Source of the DNA: Magnetococcales bacterium
GTDB taxonomy: Bacteria; Pseudomonadota; Magnetococcia; Magnetococcales; Magnetaquicoccaceae
Length of the DNA stretch: 64,000 nucleotides
NCBI GenBank assembly: GCA_015234115.1
Contig: JADFWP010000002.1
Location: 62,001 to 126,000 of the forward strand
Direction: 5' to 3'
Below are positions 43,588-53,036 of this stretch, piece by piece. A program made the position numbers and the translations under genes. Under the pieces are notes generated by a model, which ran no database searches, was not told where the DNA came from, and worked only from the letters and a program-made list of their open reading frames with translations. Position 1 is the stretch's first letter; each line of letters starts with the position of its first letter.

Positions 43588-45407
43588 TCGAAAATTTTCA
43601 TTGGCTGCGTCCCTGGTGGCTGCTGGCCATACCGCTGCTGCTTCCCCTCTGGGTGCTGCTCCGGCGTCACACTGGCGCGGGAAATGACTGGCATCGGGTC
43701 TGCGATCCCCACCTGCTCCCTGCCCTGTTGCGTCGGGTCGATGCGGTCCGCAGCAACCGACGCAGCCCACTGCTGATCACGTTCACCGTTGCGCTCACCC
43801 TTCTGGCCCTGGCCGGTCCGGTCTGGCAGAAACTCCCCCAACCGGTCTATCAGAAACAGACCCCCCTGGTGATGATTCTCGATCTCTCGCTTTCCATGGA
43901 GGCCACGGACCTCAAGCCCAGCCGACTGGAACGGGCCAGATTGAAAATCGCCGATCTGCTGCAAAAACGGCGCGAAGGGACCACGGCATTGATCGTTTTT
44001 TCTGGCGAGGCCTTTGCCGTCACGCCATTGACTTCGGATACCGAGACCATCCGCGCCCAGCTTCAGGCCCTTTCGACCGAACTCATGCCCGCTCCCGGCA
44101 GCCATCCGGAGCTGGGCATCGCCCTGGCCCAACGGATGCTCGCCCAGGCCGGATATGCCCGAGGGATGGCCCTGTTGATCACCGATGGTCAGCTTTCGGC
44201 CAGCACACGGGAGCAGACACGTCAGTTTTACCAGCAAGGTCATCGGCTTGCGGTGCTGGCCGTGGGAACCGCCGAGGGGGGACCGATTCCACGCCCATCC
44301 GGGGGATTCGTCCAGGATGCCCAGGGAGCGATCGTCATTCCGCGCCTCGACGAAGCGCCGTTGCGCATCCTGGCCCAGGAGGGAGGAGGACGCTACGCCC
44401 GTCTGACCACCGATGAAAGCGATCTGGAACACCTGCTGGCCGATGAGGCTGCCGGTCCGCTCGACGCCCCCCCCCAACAAACCACCCTGACCGCCGATCT
44501 CTGGCACGAGGAGGGACCATGGCTGCTGCTGCTGGTGATTCCGCTGGCCGCCCTGGGATTCCGACGCGGGGTGCTGGCCTGGTGGCTGGTGTTGGCATGG
44601 ACTCAATCGGCCTCGGCCCTGGAATGGGGTTCTCCCTGGCAACGCCCGGATCAGCAAGGGGCCGAGCAATGGGCGGCGGCCGATCCCAATGCCGCCGCGC
44701 AACTTTTTACCGATCCGGCCTGGAAAGCGGCGGCGCTCTATCGTGCCGGACGCTTCGAAGAGTCGCTGCACGCCCTGGAACCCCTGGATCATGCTGATGC
44801 CTGGTACAACCGGGGCAATGCCCTGGCGCAGCTCAACCGGTTGGAGGAAGCCGTGCGAGCCTATGACGAAGCCCTGAAACGCGATCCCCAACACGCCGAC
44901 GCCCGCCACAATCGGGAACTGGTCCAAAAACAGCACCAGCCGCCGGAACCACCCCCTGAAAAGCAGTCCAAGCCTGCCGATTCTTCCGATCCTGCGGATC
45001 AGAAGGAGGACCGGAAGGATGGAGAAAAGAGCGCGTCAACCGCTCCCAAATCGGATCAGGATAAAAAAGAGGAACAGGAAGGGAAAAAGGGCAAAGAGGA
45101 AAAAACGCCTTCCGAAGGCGCCAAAAGCGAGCGGAATCGGGAAAAAGGCGAGCCGGAACCGGCTGCCAAAGATACGAAAAATCAATTATCGAAAGAGAGT
45201 CAGGCGGCTCCAGACGCTTCCCCTCCTGCCGGGACAAAATCCTCCCCACCGGTCGCTGCCGAAGCGGAAGAGCGGGATGAAGCCAAACAGGCAGAGGAAC
45301 AATGGCTGCGGCGCATTCCAGACGATCCGGGTGGGTTGTTGCGACGAAAATTTCTCTATCAATACCAGAGGCTTGGAAAATCACGCCCGGAGTCTGAACC
45401 ATGGTGA
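43584..45407 (+). CDS. BatB-BatC fusion: VWA membrane protein with TPR and charged tail
   Basis: 607 residues. Two N-terminal TM helices (about 10-27, 55-75), a VWA domain with MIDAS DLSLSM (about 93-98), a further hydrophobic pair (about 310-345), then TPR units (ADAWYNRGNALAQLNRLEEAVRAYDEAL, written here only as landmarks AWYNRGNAL and YDEALKRDP) and a long Lys/Glu/Pro-rich tail (about 455-590). This joins BatB and BatC, which are separate genes in some species. Overlaps batA by 4 bp and batD by 7 bp. Confidence 0.88.
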   Translation: MIENFHWLRPWWLLAIPLLLPLWVLLRRHTGAGNDWHRVCDPHLLPALLRRVDAVRSNRRSPLLITFTVALTLLALAGPVWQKLPQPVYQKQTPLVMILDLSLSMEATDLKPSRLERARLKIADLLQKRREGTTALIVFSGEAFAVTPLTSDTETIRAQLQALSTELMPAPGSHPELGIALAQRMLAQAGYARGMALLITDGQLSASTREQTRQFYQQGHRLAVLAVGTAEGGPIPRPSGGFVQDAQGAIVIPRLDEAPLRILAQEGGGRYARLTTDESDLEHLLADEAAGPLDAPPQQTTLTADLWHEEGPWLLLLVIPLAALGFRRGVLAWWLVLAWTQSASALEWGSPWQRPDQQGAEQWAAADPNAAAQLFTDPAWKAAALYRAGRFEESLHALEPLDHADAWYNRGNALAQLNRLEEAVRAYDEALKRDPQHADARHNRELVQKQHQPPEPPPEKQSKPADSSDPADQKEDRKDGEKSASTAPKSDQDKKEEQEGKKGKEEKTPSEGAKSERNREKGEPEPAAKDTKNQLSKESQAAPDASPPAGTKSSPPVAAEAEERDEAKQAEEQWLRRIPDDPGGLLRRKFLYQYQRLGKSRPESEPW

Positions 45408-47245
45408 CCCCCTGCAAACCCCTGACCGTGTTCTTTTGTCTGCTGGGTCTCTGGCTGGGAAGCGGCGTACTGGAAGCCGCCGAAATCCAGGTGCGCGCCT
45501 CCCGTGATCCGGTGGTGCAGAGCGAATCCTTCGCGCTGATCTTTTCCACTGCCGAAAGTCCCGATGCCGAACCGGATTTCAGCCCGCTTGCCAAAGAGTT
45601 CGAAATTCTCGACCAGGGCAAGAGCAGCAATTTCCAGTTTCTCAATGGTCACAAAAGCCACTCCATCACCTGGAGGCTGGAGTTGATGCCCAAGCGCAGC
45701 GGCGAAATCGTGATTCCGGTCATCTCCTTTGGCAAGGATCACAGCACGCCTTTGACCGTGAACATTCTTCCCGCCGGAGGGCAAACCACCCGCAAGAACC
45801 GCTCCGAGCAAACCGAGTCCGGACTGTTGGTCGAGGCGGAGGTGAGCAATCCCGCGCCCCATCTGCTGGAGCAGCTCCTGCTGACCGTGCGTTTCCTGAA
45901 TGCCGTGCCCATTGCCGGGGCCAGCATGCCGGATCCCACCCTGGAATCCGGGGATGCGATCATCGAAAAGCTCGGTGCCGACCAGGCCTACGAGCGCGAA
46001 CGCCAGGGAGAACGCTATCTGGTTTCGGAACGGCGTTACGCCCTGTTTCCGCAACGCAGCGGGCCATTGGTGATCGCGGCCATCCCGGTGACCGTGCAAC
46101 TGCCCGGTCAGGGAGGAGGAAGCAATCTGTTGAAGGAACTCCTCAACGATCCGTTCTTCAAGAATCTGCCCCTGGGTCCGGGCCGACCCGGCCGCACGAT
46201 CCGACTCGCCACCGAACCGATCCGGCTGGAGACCAAACCCCAGCCCGCGAACTGGCAGGGTGCCTGGCTTCCGGCCCATCGGCTGATTCTGGAAGAGAAA
46301 TGGAATCCCGATCCCCCCCGTTTCCAGGTGGGCGAGCCGATCACCCGCACCCTGACGCTGATCGCCGATGGCCTGACCTCGGCGCATCTGGCGGATATTC
46401 CTCTGAAAAACCCGGATGGCATCAAGCTCTATCCCGACCGGCCATTGCTGGAAAATCAAAAAGAGCACACCGGAATCATCGGCAAGCGGCAGGAGAAGAT
46501 CGCCCTGATTCCCACCGCACCGGGTGAAGTGACCCTGCCGGCAATCGAAATTCCCTGGTGGAACATCGATCGGCAACAGCCGGACACCGCGCGCCTGCCG
46601 GAACGACGGGTGACGGTGCTGCCCGCTCCGGCCTCGGCCACCGGCCCATCATCCACGCCCGCCCCCGCCCCGGCGGTCAACTCCGCCGTCACACCCCCGG
46701 TGCCTGCCGCCGATGCCCCACTGCCCGCCGGAGCGGAGCCGACCCGACAACCCGCGCCGCCCGTTGCCGCCACCACACCCGCACCGCCCCCCCCGGATGC
46801 CGCAACCGCCGGAATCTGGCCATGGGTGGCCCTGGCATTGGGTACGGGCTGGTTGGGAACCGGCCTGCTCTGGTGGTATCGCATGTATCGCCAGCGTACA
46901 ATAAAGGTAACGAGTACACCCGTCGGCAAGCCGGATGAAACGCTGCCGGTATCGCGTGAAACGGAAGAGGCGTTGCAGCGCGCCTGCCGGAACCATGATC
47001 CGGTCGCGGCCCGGACCGCCCTGATGGCTCTGCCGGATTGGATGCGTTCCACTGCGCTGGTTGCAGAAATGGCACGATTGAACGCCGCGCTTTACGGTCG
47101 CACGCCCAGCTCCTGGCATGGGGAGAGTCTCTGGGCGGCCTATCGTTCGGTGCGGGATGCTCACCCACGCGCCTCCAGGATGCGTTTCCCGACCGTGCCG
47201 ACCTCGCCGACCTCGCCGACCCTGCCCCCATTGTATCCCTCATGA
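45401..47245 (+). CDS. batD: BatD-like oxygen-tolerance protein
   Basis: 614 residues with a signal peptide (FFCLLGLWLGSGVLEA), beta-rich domains typical of BatD (ASRDPVVQSESFALIF, EFEILDQGKSSNFQF, WRLELMPKRSG), a Pro/Ala-rich linker (about 405-465), a TM helix (WPWVALALGTGWLGTGLLWWY) and a cytoplasmic tail. The third Bat component, probably acting at the periplasmic face. Its TGA at 47243-47245 overlaps the ATG of the CULT gene. No moxR or DUF58 gene is found upstream. Confidence 0.86.
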   Translation: MVTPCKPLTVFFCLLGLWLGSGVLEAAEIQVRASRDPVVQSESFALIFSTAESPDAEPDFSPLAKEFEILDQGKSSNFQFLNGHKSHSITWRLELMPKRSGEIVIPVISFGKDHSTPLTVNILPAGGQTTRKNRSEQTESGLLVEAEVSNPAPHLLEQLLLTVRFLNAVPIAGASMPDPTLESGDAIIEKLGADQAYERERQGERYLVSERRYALFPQRSGPLVIAAIPVTVQLPGQGGGSNLLKELLNDPFFKNLPLGPGRPGRTIRLATEPIRLETKPQPANWQGAWLPAHRLILEEKWNPDPPRFQVGEPITRTLTLIADGLTSAHLADIPLKNPDGIKLYPDRPLLENQKEHTGIIGKRQEKIALIPTAPGEVTLPAIEIPWWNIDRQQPDTARLPERRVTVLPAPASATGPSSTPAPAPAVNSAVTPPVPAADAPLPAGAEPTRQPAPPVAATTPAPPPPDAATAGIWPWVALALGTGWLGTGLLWWYRMYRQRTIKVTSTPVGKPDETLPVSRETEEALQRACRNHDPVAARTALMALPDWMRSTALVAEMARLNAALYGRTPSSWHGESLWAAYRSVRDAHPRASRMRFPTVPTSPTSPTLPPLYPS

Positions 47246-47751
47246 TGATGCAGAGAACGCCCCATTTTCCCCCTGAAAATGGGATTCTGACTTACAATAA
47301 TTCAATTATCGTAAGTCAGAATCGCCCCTGCTGGCAATTGCGCGCCCCAAACACCCCCTCTACCCCATCTACCCCCTCCCTCCCCGCTCCCAACGCCACC
47401 CCTGCGCTCCATGAACCGGAACCGGAAAACCCTCTCCGTTGCACCGCGTGCAAACAAATAATCACCTATCCTTCCCAACGCATCGCCGTTCAGTCGAGCC
47501 ATACCCATACTTTCTTCAATCCGCATGGCGTCCTGTTCGAAATCGGCTGCTTTCGTCATGCACCCGGCTGCTTCACCGCCGGTCTGCCCTCGCTGGAGTT
47601 CACCTGGTTTTCAGGATATGCCTGGAGCCTGGCCGGATGTCTCCAATGCCAAAGGCACTTGGGATGGCAGTTTCAAAAGTTGTCCGCCGACCCCTTTTTT
47701 GCCCTGATTCTCAATCGGCTTGGTGTTGCATTCACTCCGAAAAGATCGTAA
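47242..47751 (+). CDS. CULT (cereblon-like) domain protein
   Basis: 169 residues if started at ATG 47242, which overlaps the batD stop (ATGA). Residues 65-160 match the CULT domain of cereblon and of bacterial homologues such as Magnetospirillum MsCI4: zinc cysteines C67, C70, C133 and C136, a FNPHGVLFEI strand, and the three Trp of the ligand cage W122, W128 and W142 in EFTWFSGYAW and HLGWQF. In known CULT proteins this cage binds thalidomide-type imides and uridine. The first 60 residues are unlike any domain, cross a large palindrome (47283-47323) and include a TPSTPSTPS repeat. Translation might instead begin at TTG 47338, just before the domain. Physiological ligand is unknown. The charged Lys/Arg tail ends at 47748. 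Confidence 0.88.
   Translation: MMMQRTPHFPPENGILTYNNSIIVSQNRPCWQLRAPNTPSTPSTPSLPAPNATPALHEPEPENPLRCTACKQIITYPSQRIAVQSSHTHTFFNPHGVLFEIGCFRHAPGCFTAGLPSLEFTWFSGYAWSLAGCLQCQRHLGWQFQKLSADPFFALILNRLGVAFTPKRS
47261..47323. repeat. Hairpin plus near-perfect 41-bp palindrome at the 5' end of the CULT gene
   Basis: CCCATTTTC-ccccc-type loop-GAAAATGGG forms a 9-bp stem (47261-47283), directly followed by two 20-base arms (47283-47302 and 47304-47323, starting GATTCTGACTTAC) with one mismatch around a single central C. The palindrome is AT-rich in an otherwise GC-rich setting. It could be an operator, a translational attenuator or an inserted repeat. Confidence 0.75.
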
Positions 47752-47804
47752 ACTGAAGCAACCCATGAACCGAAAACAAAAAACATCTCAGGAACGAGCC
47801 GATC

Positions 47805-48674
47805 ATGTACAAACCATGGCCACTGTCCGGATCCCCATCCCAATGGCTGTTGCTGTCCCTGTTGCTGCTCTCTCCTCCCCTGGCCGCCGAATACGAAAGC
47901 ATGCAAAAACTGGATGAAACCCTCCGGGCAGCCAATCAGGGCGTGATCGAGGCCCAGAACAATGTCGCCATGATCTTTCGTGATGGCCTGGGTGTGCCTC
48001 GGGACTACAAGGCCGCGCTCAAATGGTATCGCATGGCGGCAGACAAGGGACACGCCGAAGCCCAGTACCAGCTTGGCAGAATGCACCACGATGGCAAGGG
48101 AACCCCCAAGGATGACCAGGAAGCGGTCAAGTGGTTCCGGCTGGCCGCCGAACAGGGATCGCCCGAGGCCCAGTTTGCCCTTGGCGAGATTCATCGCAAT
48201 GGCCAAGGCATCCTCGACGATGCCAAAGAGGGCGTGAAATGGCTGCGCCTGGCCGCCGAACAGGGATTGGCCGAAGCGCAATACAATCTGGGTCTCGCGC
48301 TGCGCGACGGCCAGGGAACCGAACGCGACGAACAACAGGCCGCAAGCTGGATCCGCAAGGCCGCCGAACAGGAGTTCCCCAAGGCCCAGACCCTGCTGGC
48401 CAACATGCTCGCCGCCGGTCAGGGGGTGGAACAGGACCTGATCCAGGCCGCCATGTGGCTGCAACTCGCCGTGTCGCAGGGAGACCCCTCCGCCCTGAAA
48501 AAACAGGCCCAGATGCTCAAGGATCTCACCAGGGAGCAACTCTCCAAAGCCCGTGACCTGGCCGATCACTGGATCCCGCCCAGCCTGAAGAAAATCACGG
48601 ATACCCCTGCCAAGACCGCAGGCAACCAGCCCTCCGATCCGGTCGGCAGCCCTGTCCCCAAAAAGGTCGAATGA
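47805..48674 (+). CDS. Sel1-like repeat protein
   Basis: 289 residues with a signal peptide (WLLLSLLLLSPPLAAE) and about five Sel1 repeats (36-residue units such as GVPRDYKAALKWYRMAADKG, then DDQEAVKWFRLAAEQG). Sel1 proteins are periplasmic or secreted scaffolds. AGGAACGAG precedes the ATG. The dnaE start lies 3 bp beyond its stop. Confidence 0.92.
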   Translation: MYKPWPLSGSPSQWLLLSLLLLSPPLAAEYESMQKLDETLRAANQGVIEAQNNVAMIFRDGLGVPRDYKAALKWYRMAADKGHAEAQYQLGRMHHDGKGTPKDDQEAVKWFRLAAEQGSPEAQFALGEIHRNGQGILDDAKEGVKWLRLAAEQGLAEAQYNLGLALRDGQGTERDEQQAASWIRKAAEQEFPKAQTLLANMLAAGQGVEQDLIQAAMWLQLAVSQGDPSALKKQAQMLKDLTREQLSKARDLADHWIPPSLKKITDTPAKTAGNQPSDPVGSPVPKKVE

Positions 48675-48677
48675 CCT

Positions 48678-51600
48678 TTGTTCATTCATCTGCATGTCCA
48701 CTCCTGCCATTCCCTGCTCACCTCCACGGTCCGCCTGGATGCCCTGATCGCGCGCGCCAAACAGTTGCGCATGCCTGCCCTGGCGCTCACGGATCAGGGC
48801 AACCTGTTCGCGGCGGTCCAGTTCTATCTGACCTGTCTCAAATCCGGCATCAAACCCATTCTGGGCGCCCAGGTCTATGTGGTGCCCGACCGCCACGACA
48901 AGAGCTGCCGTCCGGATCAGGAGGTCCGGGACCAGCTGATCCTGCTGTGCCGCAATGCCACGGGCTGGCGTTCCCTCACCCGTCTGGTCTCCGCCGGTCA
49001 TCTCGAAGGGAGCCACGACAAACCACGGGTGGACCGGGAACTGTTGCAACGCCACAAGGAGGGGCTGATCGCGCTGTCGGCAGGCCCCAAGGGAGCGGTC
49101 GGACGCCTGCTGCTTGCCGGACGCCCGGAGTTGGCCCAGGAGGCGGCCCGGGAACTGGCCACGCTCTTTCATGATGCCAGCCACGATGCGCCCGGATTCT
49201 ATCTGGAACTCCACCGCCATGGCGAACCGGACGAAGAGGATCTGATCCGCCAGACCGTGGAACTGGCCTATCAACTCGATCTGCCCCTGGTGGCCAGCAA
49301 CGATGTCCACTTTCTCGACAAAAGCGATCACCGCGCCCACGAGGCCCTGATCTGCATCGGCACCGGTTTTACCCTGATCGACGAAAAACGTCCTCAAATC
49401 AACGACCGCCGCCACTTCGCCTCACCGGAGGAGATGAGCGCCCGGTTCGCGGATCTGCCCGAGGCGCTGGAAAACACCCTGCAAATCGCTCAACGATGCA
49501 ACTTCCGGCTGGAACTGGGCAAAACCGTGCTGCCGGACTTCCAGGTGCCCGACGGACAGGATCTGGCCTCCTGGCTCAAAAGCGAAGCGGAACAGGGACT
49601 GGAAAAAAGACTCGCGACCATCGTCGCTCCGCTCACCGCCCCGGCACAGTTCCAGGAGGTGGCCAAACACTACCGCGAACGACTCGACTACGAACTCGAT
49701 GTCATCGTGCAGATGGGATTTCCGGGCTATTTTCTCATCGTTTCCGATTTCATCCGCTGGGCCAAGAAAAACGACATTCCCGTGGGACCGGGACGCGGTT
49801 CCGGAGCCGGTTCCGTGGCCGCCTGGGCACTCGACATCACCGATCTGGATCCGTTGCGCTATCAACTGCTTTTCGAGCGGTTCCTCAACCCGGAACGGGT
49901 CTCCATGCCGGACTTCGATGTCGATTTCTGCATGGATAAACGGGAACGGGTGATCCACTATGTTCAGGAAAAATACGGATTCGACCGGGTGGCCCAGATC
50001 ATCACCTTCGGCACGCTCCAGGCCCGCATGGCGGTGCGGGATGTGGGCAGGGTGTTGCAATTCCCCTATGGCCAGGTGGATCGCATTGCCAAACTGATTC
50101 CCAACATTCTCGGCATCACCCTCAAGGAGGCACTCGACCAGGAAGACCGCTTCAAGCTGCTGGTCCAGGAGGAACCCGAAGTCCAGGAGTTGCTCGATCT
50201 GGCCCTGGCCCTCGAAGGTCTGCCCCGCTCGGCTGGCACCCACGCCGCCGGCGTGGTGATGGCCAACGGGCCGCTCACCGACATGGTGCCGCTCTACCTC
50301 GATCCGCGCTCCGACATGCCGGTGACCCAGTTCAACATGGGCGATGTGGAAAAGGTCGGACTGGTCAAGTTCGACTTTCTGGGTCTCAAGACCCTGACGG
50401 TCATCGACGACGTGCTCAAGCTGGTCAACCACAGCCCGGAACGCCAGGGATTGCCGCCCATCGACATCAATACCATCGATCTGGCCGATCCCCAAACCTT
50501 CAAGCTGTTGCAGGGAGGCCAGACGCGGGGAGTGTTCCAGTTGGAATCCTCCGGCATGCGCGACATCCTGAAAAAACTGGCCCCGGACACCTTCGAAGAC
50601 ATCATCGCCCTGGTGGCCCTCTATCGGCCTGGTCCGCTCGGGTCGGGAATGGTGGATGATTTCATCAACTGCAAACATGGTCGCGTGGCCGTGGTCTATC
50701 CCCTGCCGCAACTGGAACCGATCCTGCGCGAAACCTATGGGGTGATTCTCTACCAGGAACAGGTGATGAAAATCGCCCAGGTGCTCGCCGATTATACCCT
50801 GGGCGGGGCCGATCTGCTGCGTCGGGCCATGGGCAAGAAGAAACCCGCCGAAATGCTCGCGCAACGGGAAATCTTTGTGCGCGGGGCGCTGGCCAATCAG
50901 GTCGCCAAGGAGCGGGCGGAATACATCTTCGACCTGATGGAAAAATTCGCCGGCTACGGTTTCAACAAATCCCACTCGGCGGCCTATGCGCTGATCTCCT
51001 ATCAGACCGCCTGGCTCAAGGCCCACCATCCCGTGGCGTTCATGGCCGCCACCCTGACCTGCGATCTGCTCAATACCGACAAACTGGCCCAGTTCATCCG
51101 CGAATGCCGCGCCATGAAGGTGCCGGTGCTGCCGCCGGACATCAACCATTCACAAATCGTCTTCTCGGTCGAAAACAACAGTGTGCGCTATGGCCTCGCA
51201 GCCATCAAAAATGTCGGCGAAGGGGCGATGGAGGCGTTGGTCAAGGCGCGTGAAACCGGCGGTCCGTTTCGTTCGCTGCGCGATCTCTGCCAGCGCATTG
51301 CCGCCACCGGACTCAACCGCCGGGTGCTGGAGAGCCTGATCAAATCCGGAGCCTGCGACAGCCTGTCCACCAACCGGGCGGCACTGCTGGCCGGTTTGCC
51401 GGAAATCGTGGCCACGGCCCTGAAACGGCGTGACGACAAAGATAAAGGTTTTTTGGATCTTTTCGGCGATCAGGAGGAAGAGGAGAGCAACCAACCCCTG
51501 CCGGAGGTGCCGGAATGGGATCTGGACGAGCAACTCACCTGCGAAAAAGAGGCGATCGGTTTTTACATCACCGGCCATCCGGCCCAAAAGGATGCTGCGG

Positions 51601-52211
51601 AACTGAAAGAATACGGCATTGCCCCCATTGCCCGCGCCAAATTGCAGCGCGGTCGCGGAGGGGAGAGCCAACCTCCCAAGGTGCGGGTGGCCGGAGTGAT
51701 CGCCGAACGCAAACTCCATCGCACCCGCAAGGGAGACCGCATGGCCTTTGTCACCCTGGAAGATCTGGAGGACCAGATCGAGGTGGTGGTCTTCGCCGAT
51801 GTCTATGCCGGGTGCCAGACGCTGCTGGAAGGCGACGGGGTGGTGATCATCGAGGGCAATCTGGAAACCGGCGAGGATGAACCGAAAATCACCGCCGAAC
51901 GGATTTTCGATCTCAACGCCTTGCGGCGCGATGGCTGCCGGGAACTGCTGATCCAGGCCGACGCCCTGACCCTGACCCCAGGCGTCACCACCCGCTTGAA
52001 AGAGATTCTGCAACGTTATCATGGCAACACCTGTCGGGTGGTGCTGGAGTTGCGGCTGCCCGACCGGCTGGGAATGTTGCTGTTCGGCGATGATTTCCGC
52101 GTCGCTCCGGAAGGCGCGCTGCTGGATGAACTGCGCAAACTGCTCGGCCGGGAGCGGATCCACCCCCGGCGCAGCGAATCGGGCAAGCCGTTGCCCGCCG
52201 GGTCGGCGTGA
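48678..52211 (+). CDS. dnaE: DNA polymerase III subunit alpha
   Basis: 1177 residues, normal for DnaE1. PHP domain (FIHLHVHS at the start), palm with GPGRGSGAGS and the catalytic PDFDVDF, thumb and fingers (FDRVAQIITFGTL, ALISYQTAWLKAHHP), and an OB fold near 980-1060 (VRVAGVIAERKLHR). Replicative polymerase in the cytoplasm. The start is TTG 48678: an in-frame stop at 48672 rules out anything earlier, and MFIHLHVHS fits the family N-terminus. Confidence 0.97.
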   Translation: MFIHLHVHSCHSLLTSTVRLDALIARAKQLRMPALALTDQGNLFAAVQFYLTCLKSGIKPILGAQVYVVPDRHDKSCRPDQEVRDQLILLCRNATGWRSLTRLVSAGHLEGSHDKPRVDRELLQRHKEGLIALSAGPKGAVGRLLLAGRPELAQEAARELATLFHDASHDAPGFYLELHRHGEPDEEDLIRQTVELAYQLDLPLVASNDVHFLDKSDHRAHEALICIGTGFTLIDEKRPQINDRRHFASPEEMSARFADLPEALENTLQIAQRCNFRLELGKTVLPDFQVPDGQDLASWLKSEAEQGLEKRLATIVAPLTAPAQFQEVAKHYRERLDYELDVIVQMGFPGYFLIVSDFIRWAKKNDIPVGPGRGSGAGSVAAWALDITDLDPLRYQLLFERFLNPERVSMPDFDVDFCMDKRERVIHYVQEKYGFDRVAQIITFGTLQARMAVRDVGRVLQFPYGQVDRIAKLIPNILGITLKEALDQEDRFKLLVQEEPEVQELLDLALALEGLPRSAGTHAAGVVMANGPLTDMVPLYLDPRSDMPVTQFNMGDVEKVGLVKFDFLGLKTLTVIDDVLKLVNHSPERQGLPPIDINTIDLADPQTFKLLQGGQTRGVFQLESSGMRDILKKLAPDTFEDIIALVALYRPGPLGSGMVDDFINCKHGRVAVVYPLPQLEPILRETYGVILYQEQVMKIAQVLADYTLGGADLLRRAMGKKKPAEMLAQREIFVRGALANQVAKERAEYIFDLMEKFAGYGFNKSHSAAYALISYQTAWLKAHHPVAFMAATLTCDLLNTDKLAQFIRECRAMKVPVLPPDINHSQIVFSVENNSVRYGLAAIKNVGEGAMEALVKARETGGPFRSLRDLCQRIAATGLNRRVLESLIKSGACDSLSTNRAALLAGLPEIVATALKRRDDKDKGFLDLFGDQEEEESNQPLPEVPEWDLDEQLTCEKEAIGFYITGHPAQKDAAELKEYGIAPIARAKLQRGRGGESQPPKVRVAGVIAERKLHRTRKGDRMAFVTLEDLEDQIEVVVFADVYAGCQTLLEGDGVVIIEGNLETGEDEPKITAERIFDLNALRRDGCRELLIQADALTLTPGVTTRLKEILQRYHGNTCRVVLELRLPDRLGMLLFGDDFRVAPEGALLDELRKLLGRERIHPRRSESGKPLPAGSA

Positions 52212-52242
52212 CGGCACCCGGCAACCGGATGGAATGGCGCGC

Positions 52243-53007
52243 ATGATCTCCCCCCAATCCGCAGTCGTGGTCACTGCCCAGGAGCCTGATCAGCTTCCGG
52301 CAGCCCGCGCCCTGGCCGAACGGCTCGGCCTGGAGGGATGCGACTGGACGGAATGCGACAATCGACTGGTTCTGAACCTCACCGCCACGCGACTGGAGTT
52401 GGTGGCCCGTCTCCAGGGCCGGGGGCAACCGGTCTTTGTGGAATTTTCGGAGGCCATTGCCAAGGCGCGGCGTCAGGAGGGGTTGCGCCAGACCCTGGCG
52501 CGGGCCGTGGGACTGAAAGCCGGAGTGCGTCCCAGGGTGCTCGATGCCACCCCCGGTCTGGGACGGGATGCTTTTGTGCTCGCCGCCCTGGGATGCCCGG
52601 TGGAGATGGTGGAACGCTCGCCCGTGGTTCATGCCCTGCTGGCGGATGGTCTGCGCCGCGCCCGGCTGGCCGCGCTCCCGGAGGCCGCACGGATGGAACT
52701 GCATCACGCGGACGCCATCGCCCACCTCGCCCACCGATGGTCCGATTCCCCGCCCGTTGCAGTCGTCTATCTCGATCCCATGCACCCGGAACGCCACAAG
52801 GCCGCCCTGGTCAAGAAAGAGATGCGCCAACTGCGCCTGCTGGTCGGCGACGACACCGATTCCGCAGCCCTGTTGCAGGCTGCGCTCTCCGGCTCGGGCC
52901 AACGGGTGGTGGTGAAACGGCCCCGGCTCTCCCCCCCGCTGGCGGATATTCCGGCGCAGGCGGTTGTCTCCGGACAGACCGTGCGCTATGATCTCTATTT
53001 CACCTGA
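52243..53007 (+). CDS. rsmJ: 16S rRNA m2G1516 methyltransferase RsmJ
   Basis: 254 residues. SAM-dependent methyltransferase: LDATPGLGRDAFVLAALG (motif I region), VEMVERSPVVHALL, and YLDPMHPERHKAALVKKEMR are characteristic of RsmJ, with final VKRPR. ATG 52243 has GGATGGA at a good distance; ATG 52234 is too close to it. Between dnaE and hrpA, same strand. Confidence 0.93.
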   Translation: MISPQSAVVVTAQEPDQLPAARALAERLGLEGCDWTECDNRLVLNLTATRLELVARLQGRGQPVFVEFSEAIAKARRQEGLRQTLARAVGLKAGVRPRVLDATPGLGRDAFVLAALGCPVEMVERSPVVHALLADGLRRARLAALPEAARMELHHADAIAHLAHRWSDSPPVAVVYLDPMHPERHKAALVKKEMRQLRLLVGDDTDSAALLQAALSGSGQRVVVKRPRLSPPLADIPAQAVVSGQTVRYDLYFT

Positions 53008-53036
53008 GGCCCCCCTCTTTTATTTTGCCGCTTTCG

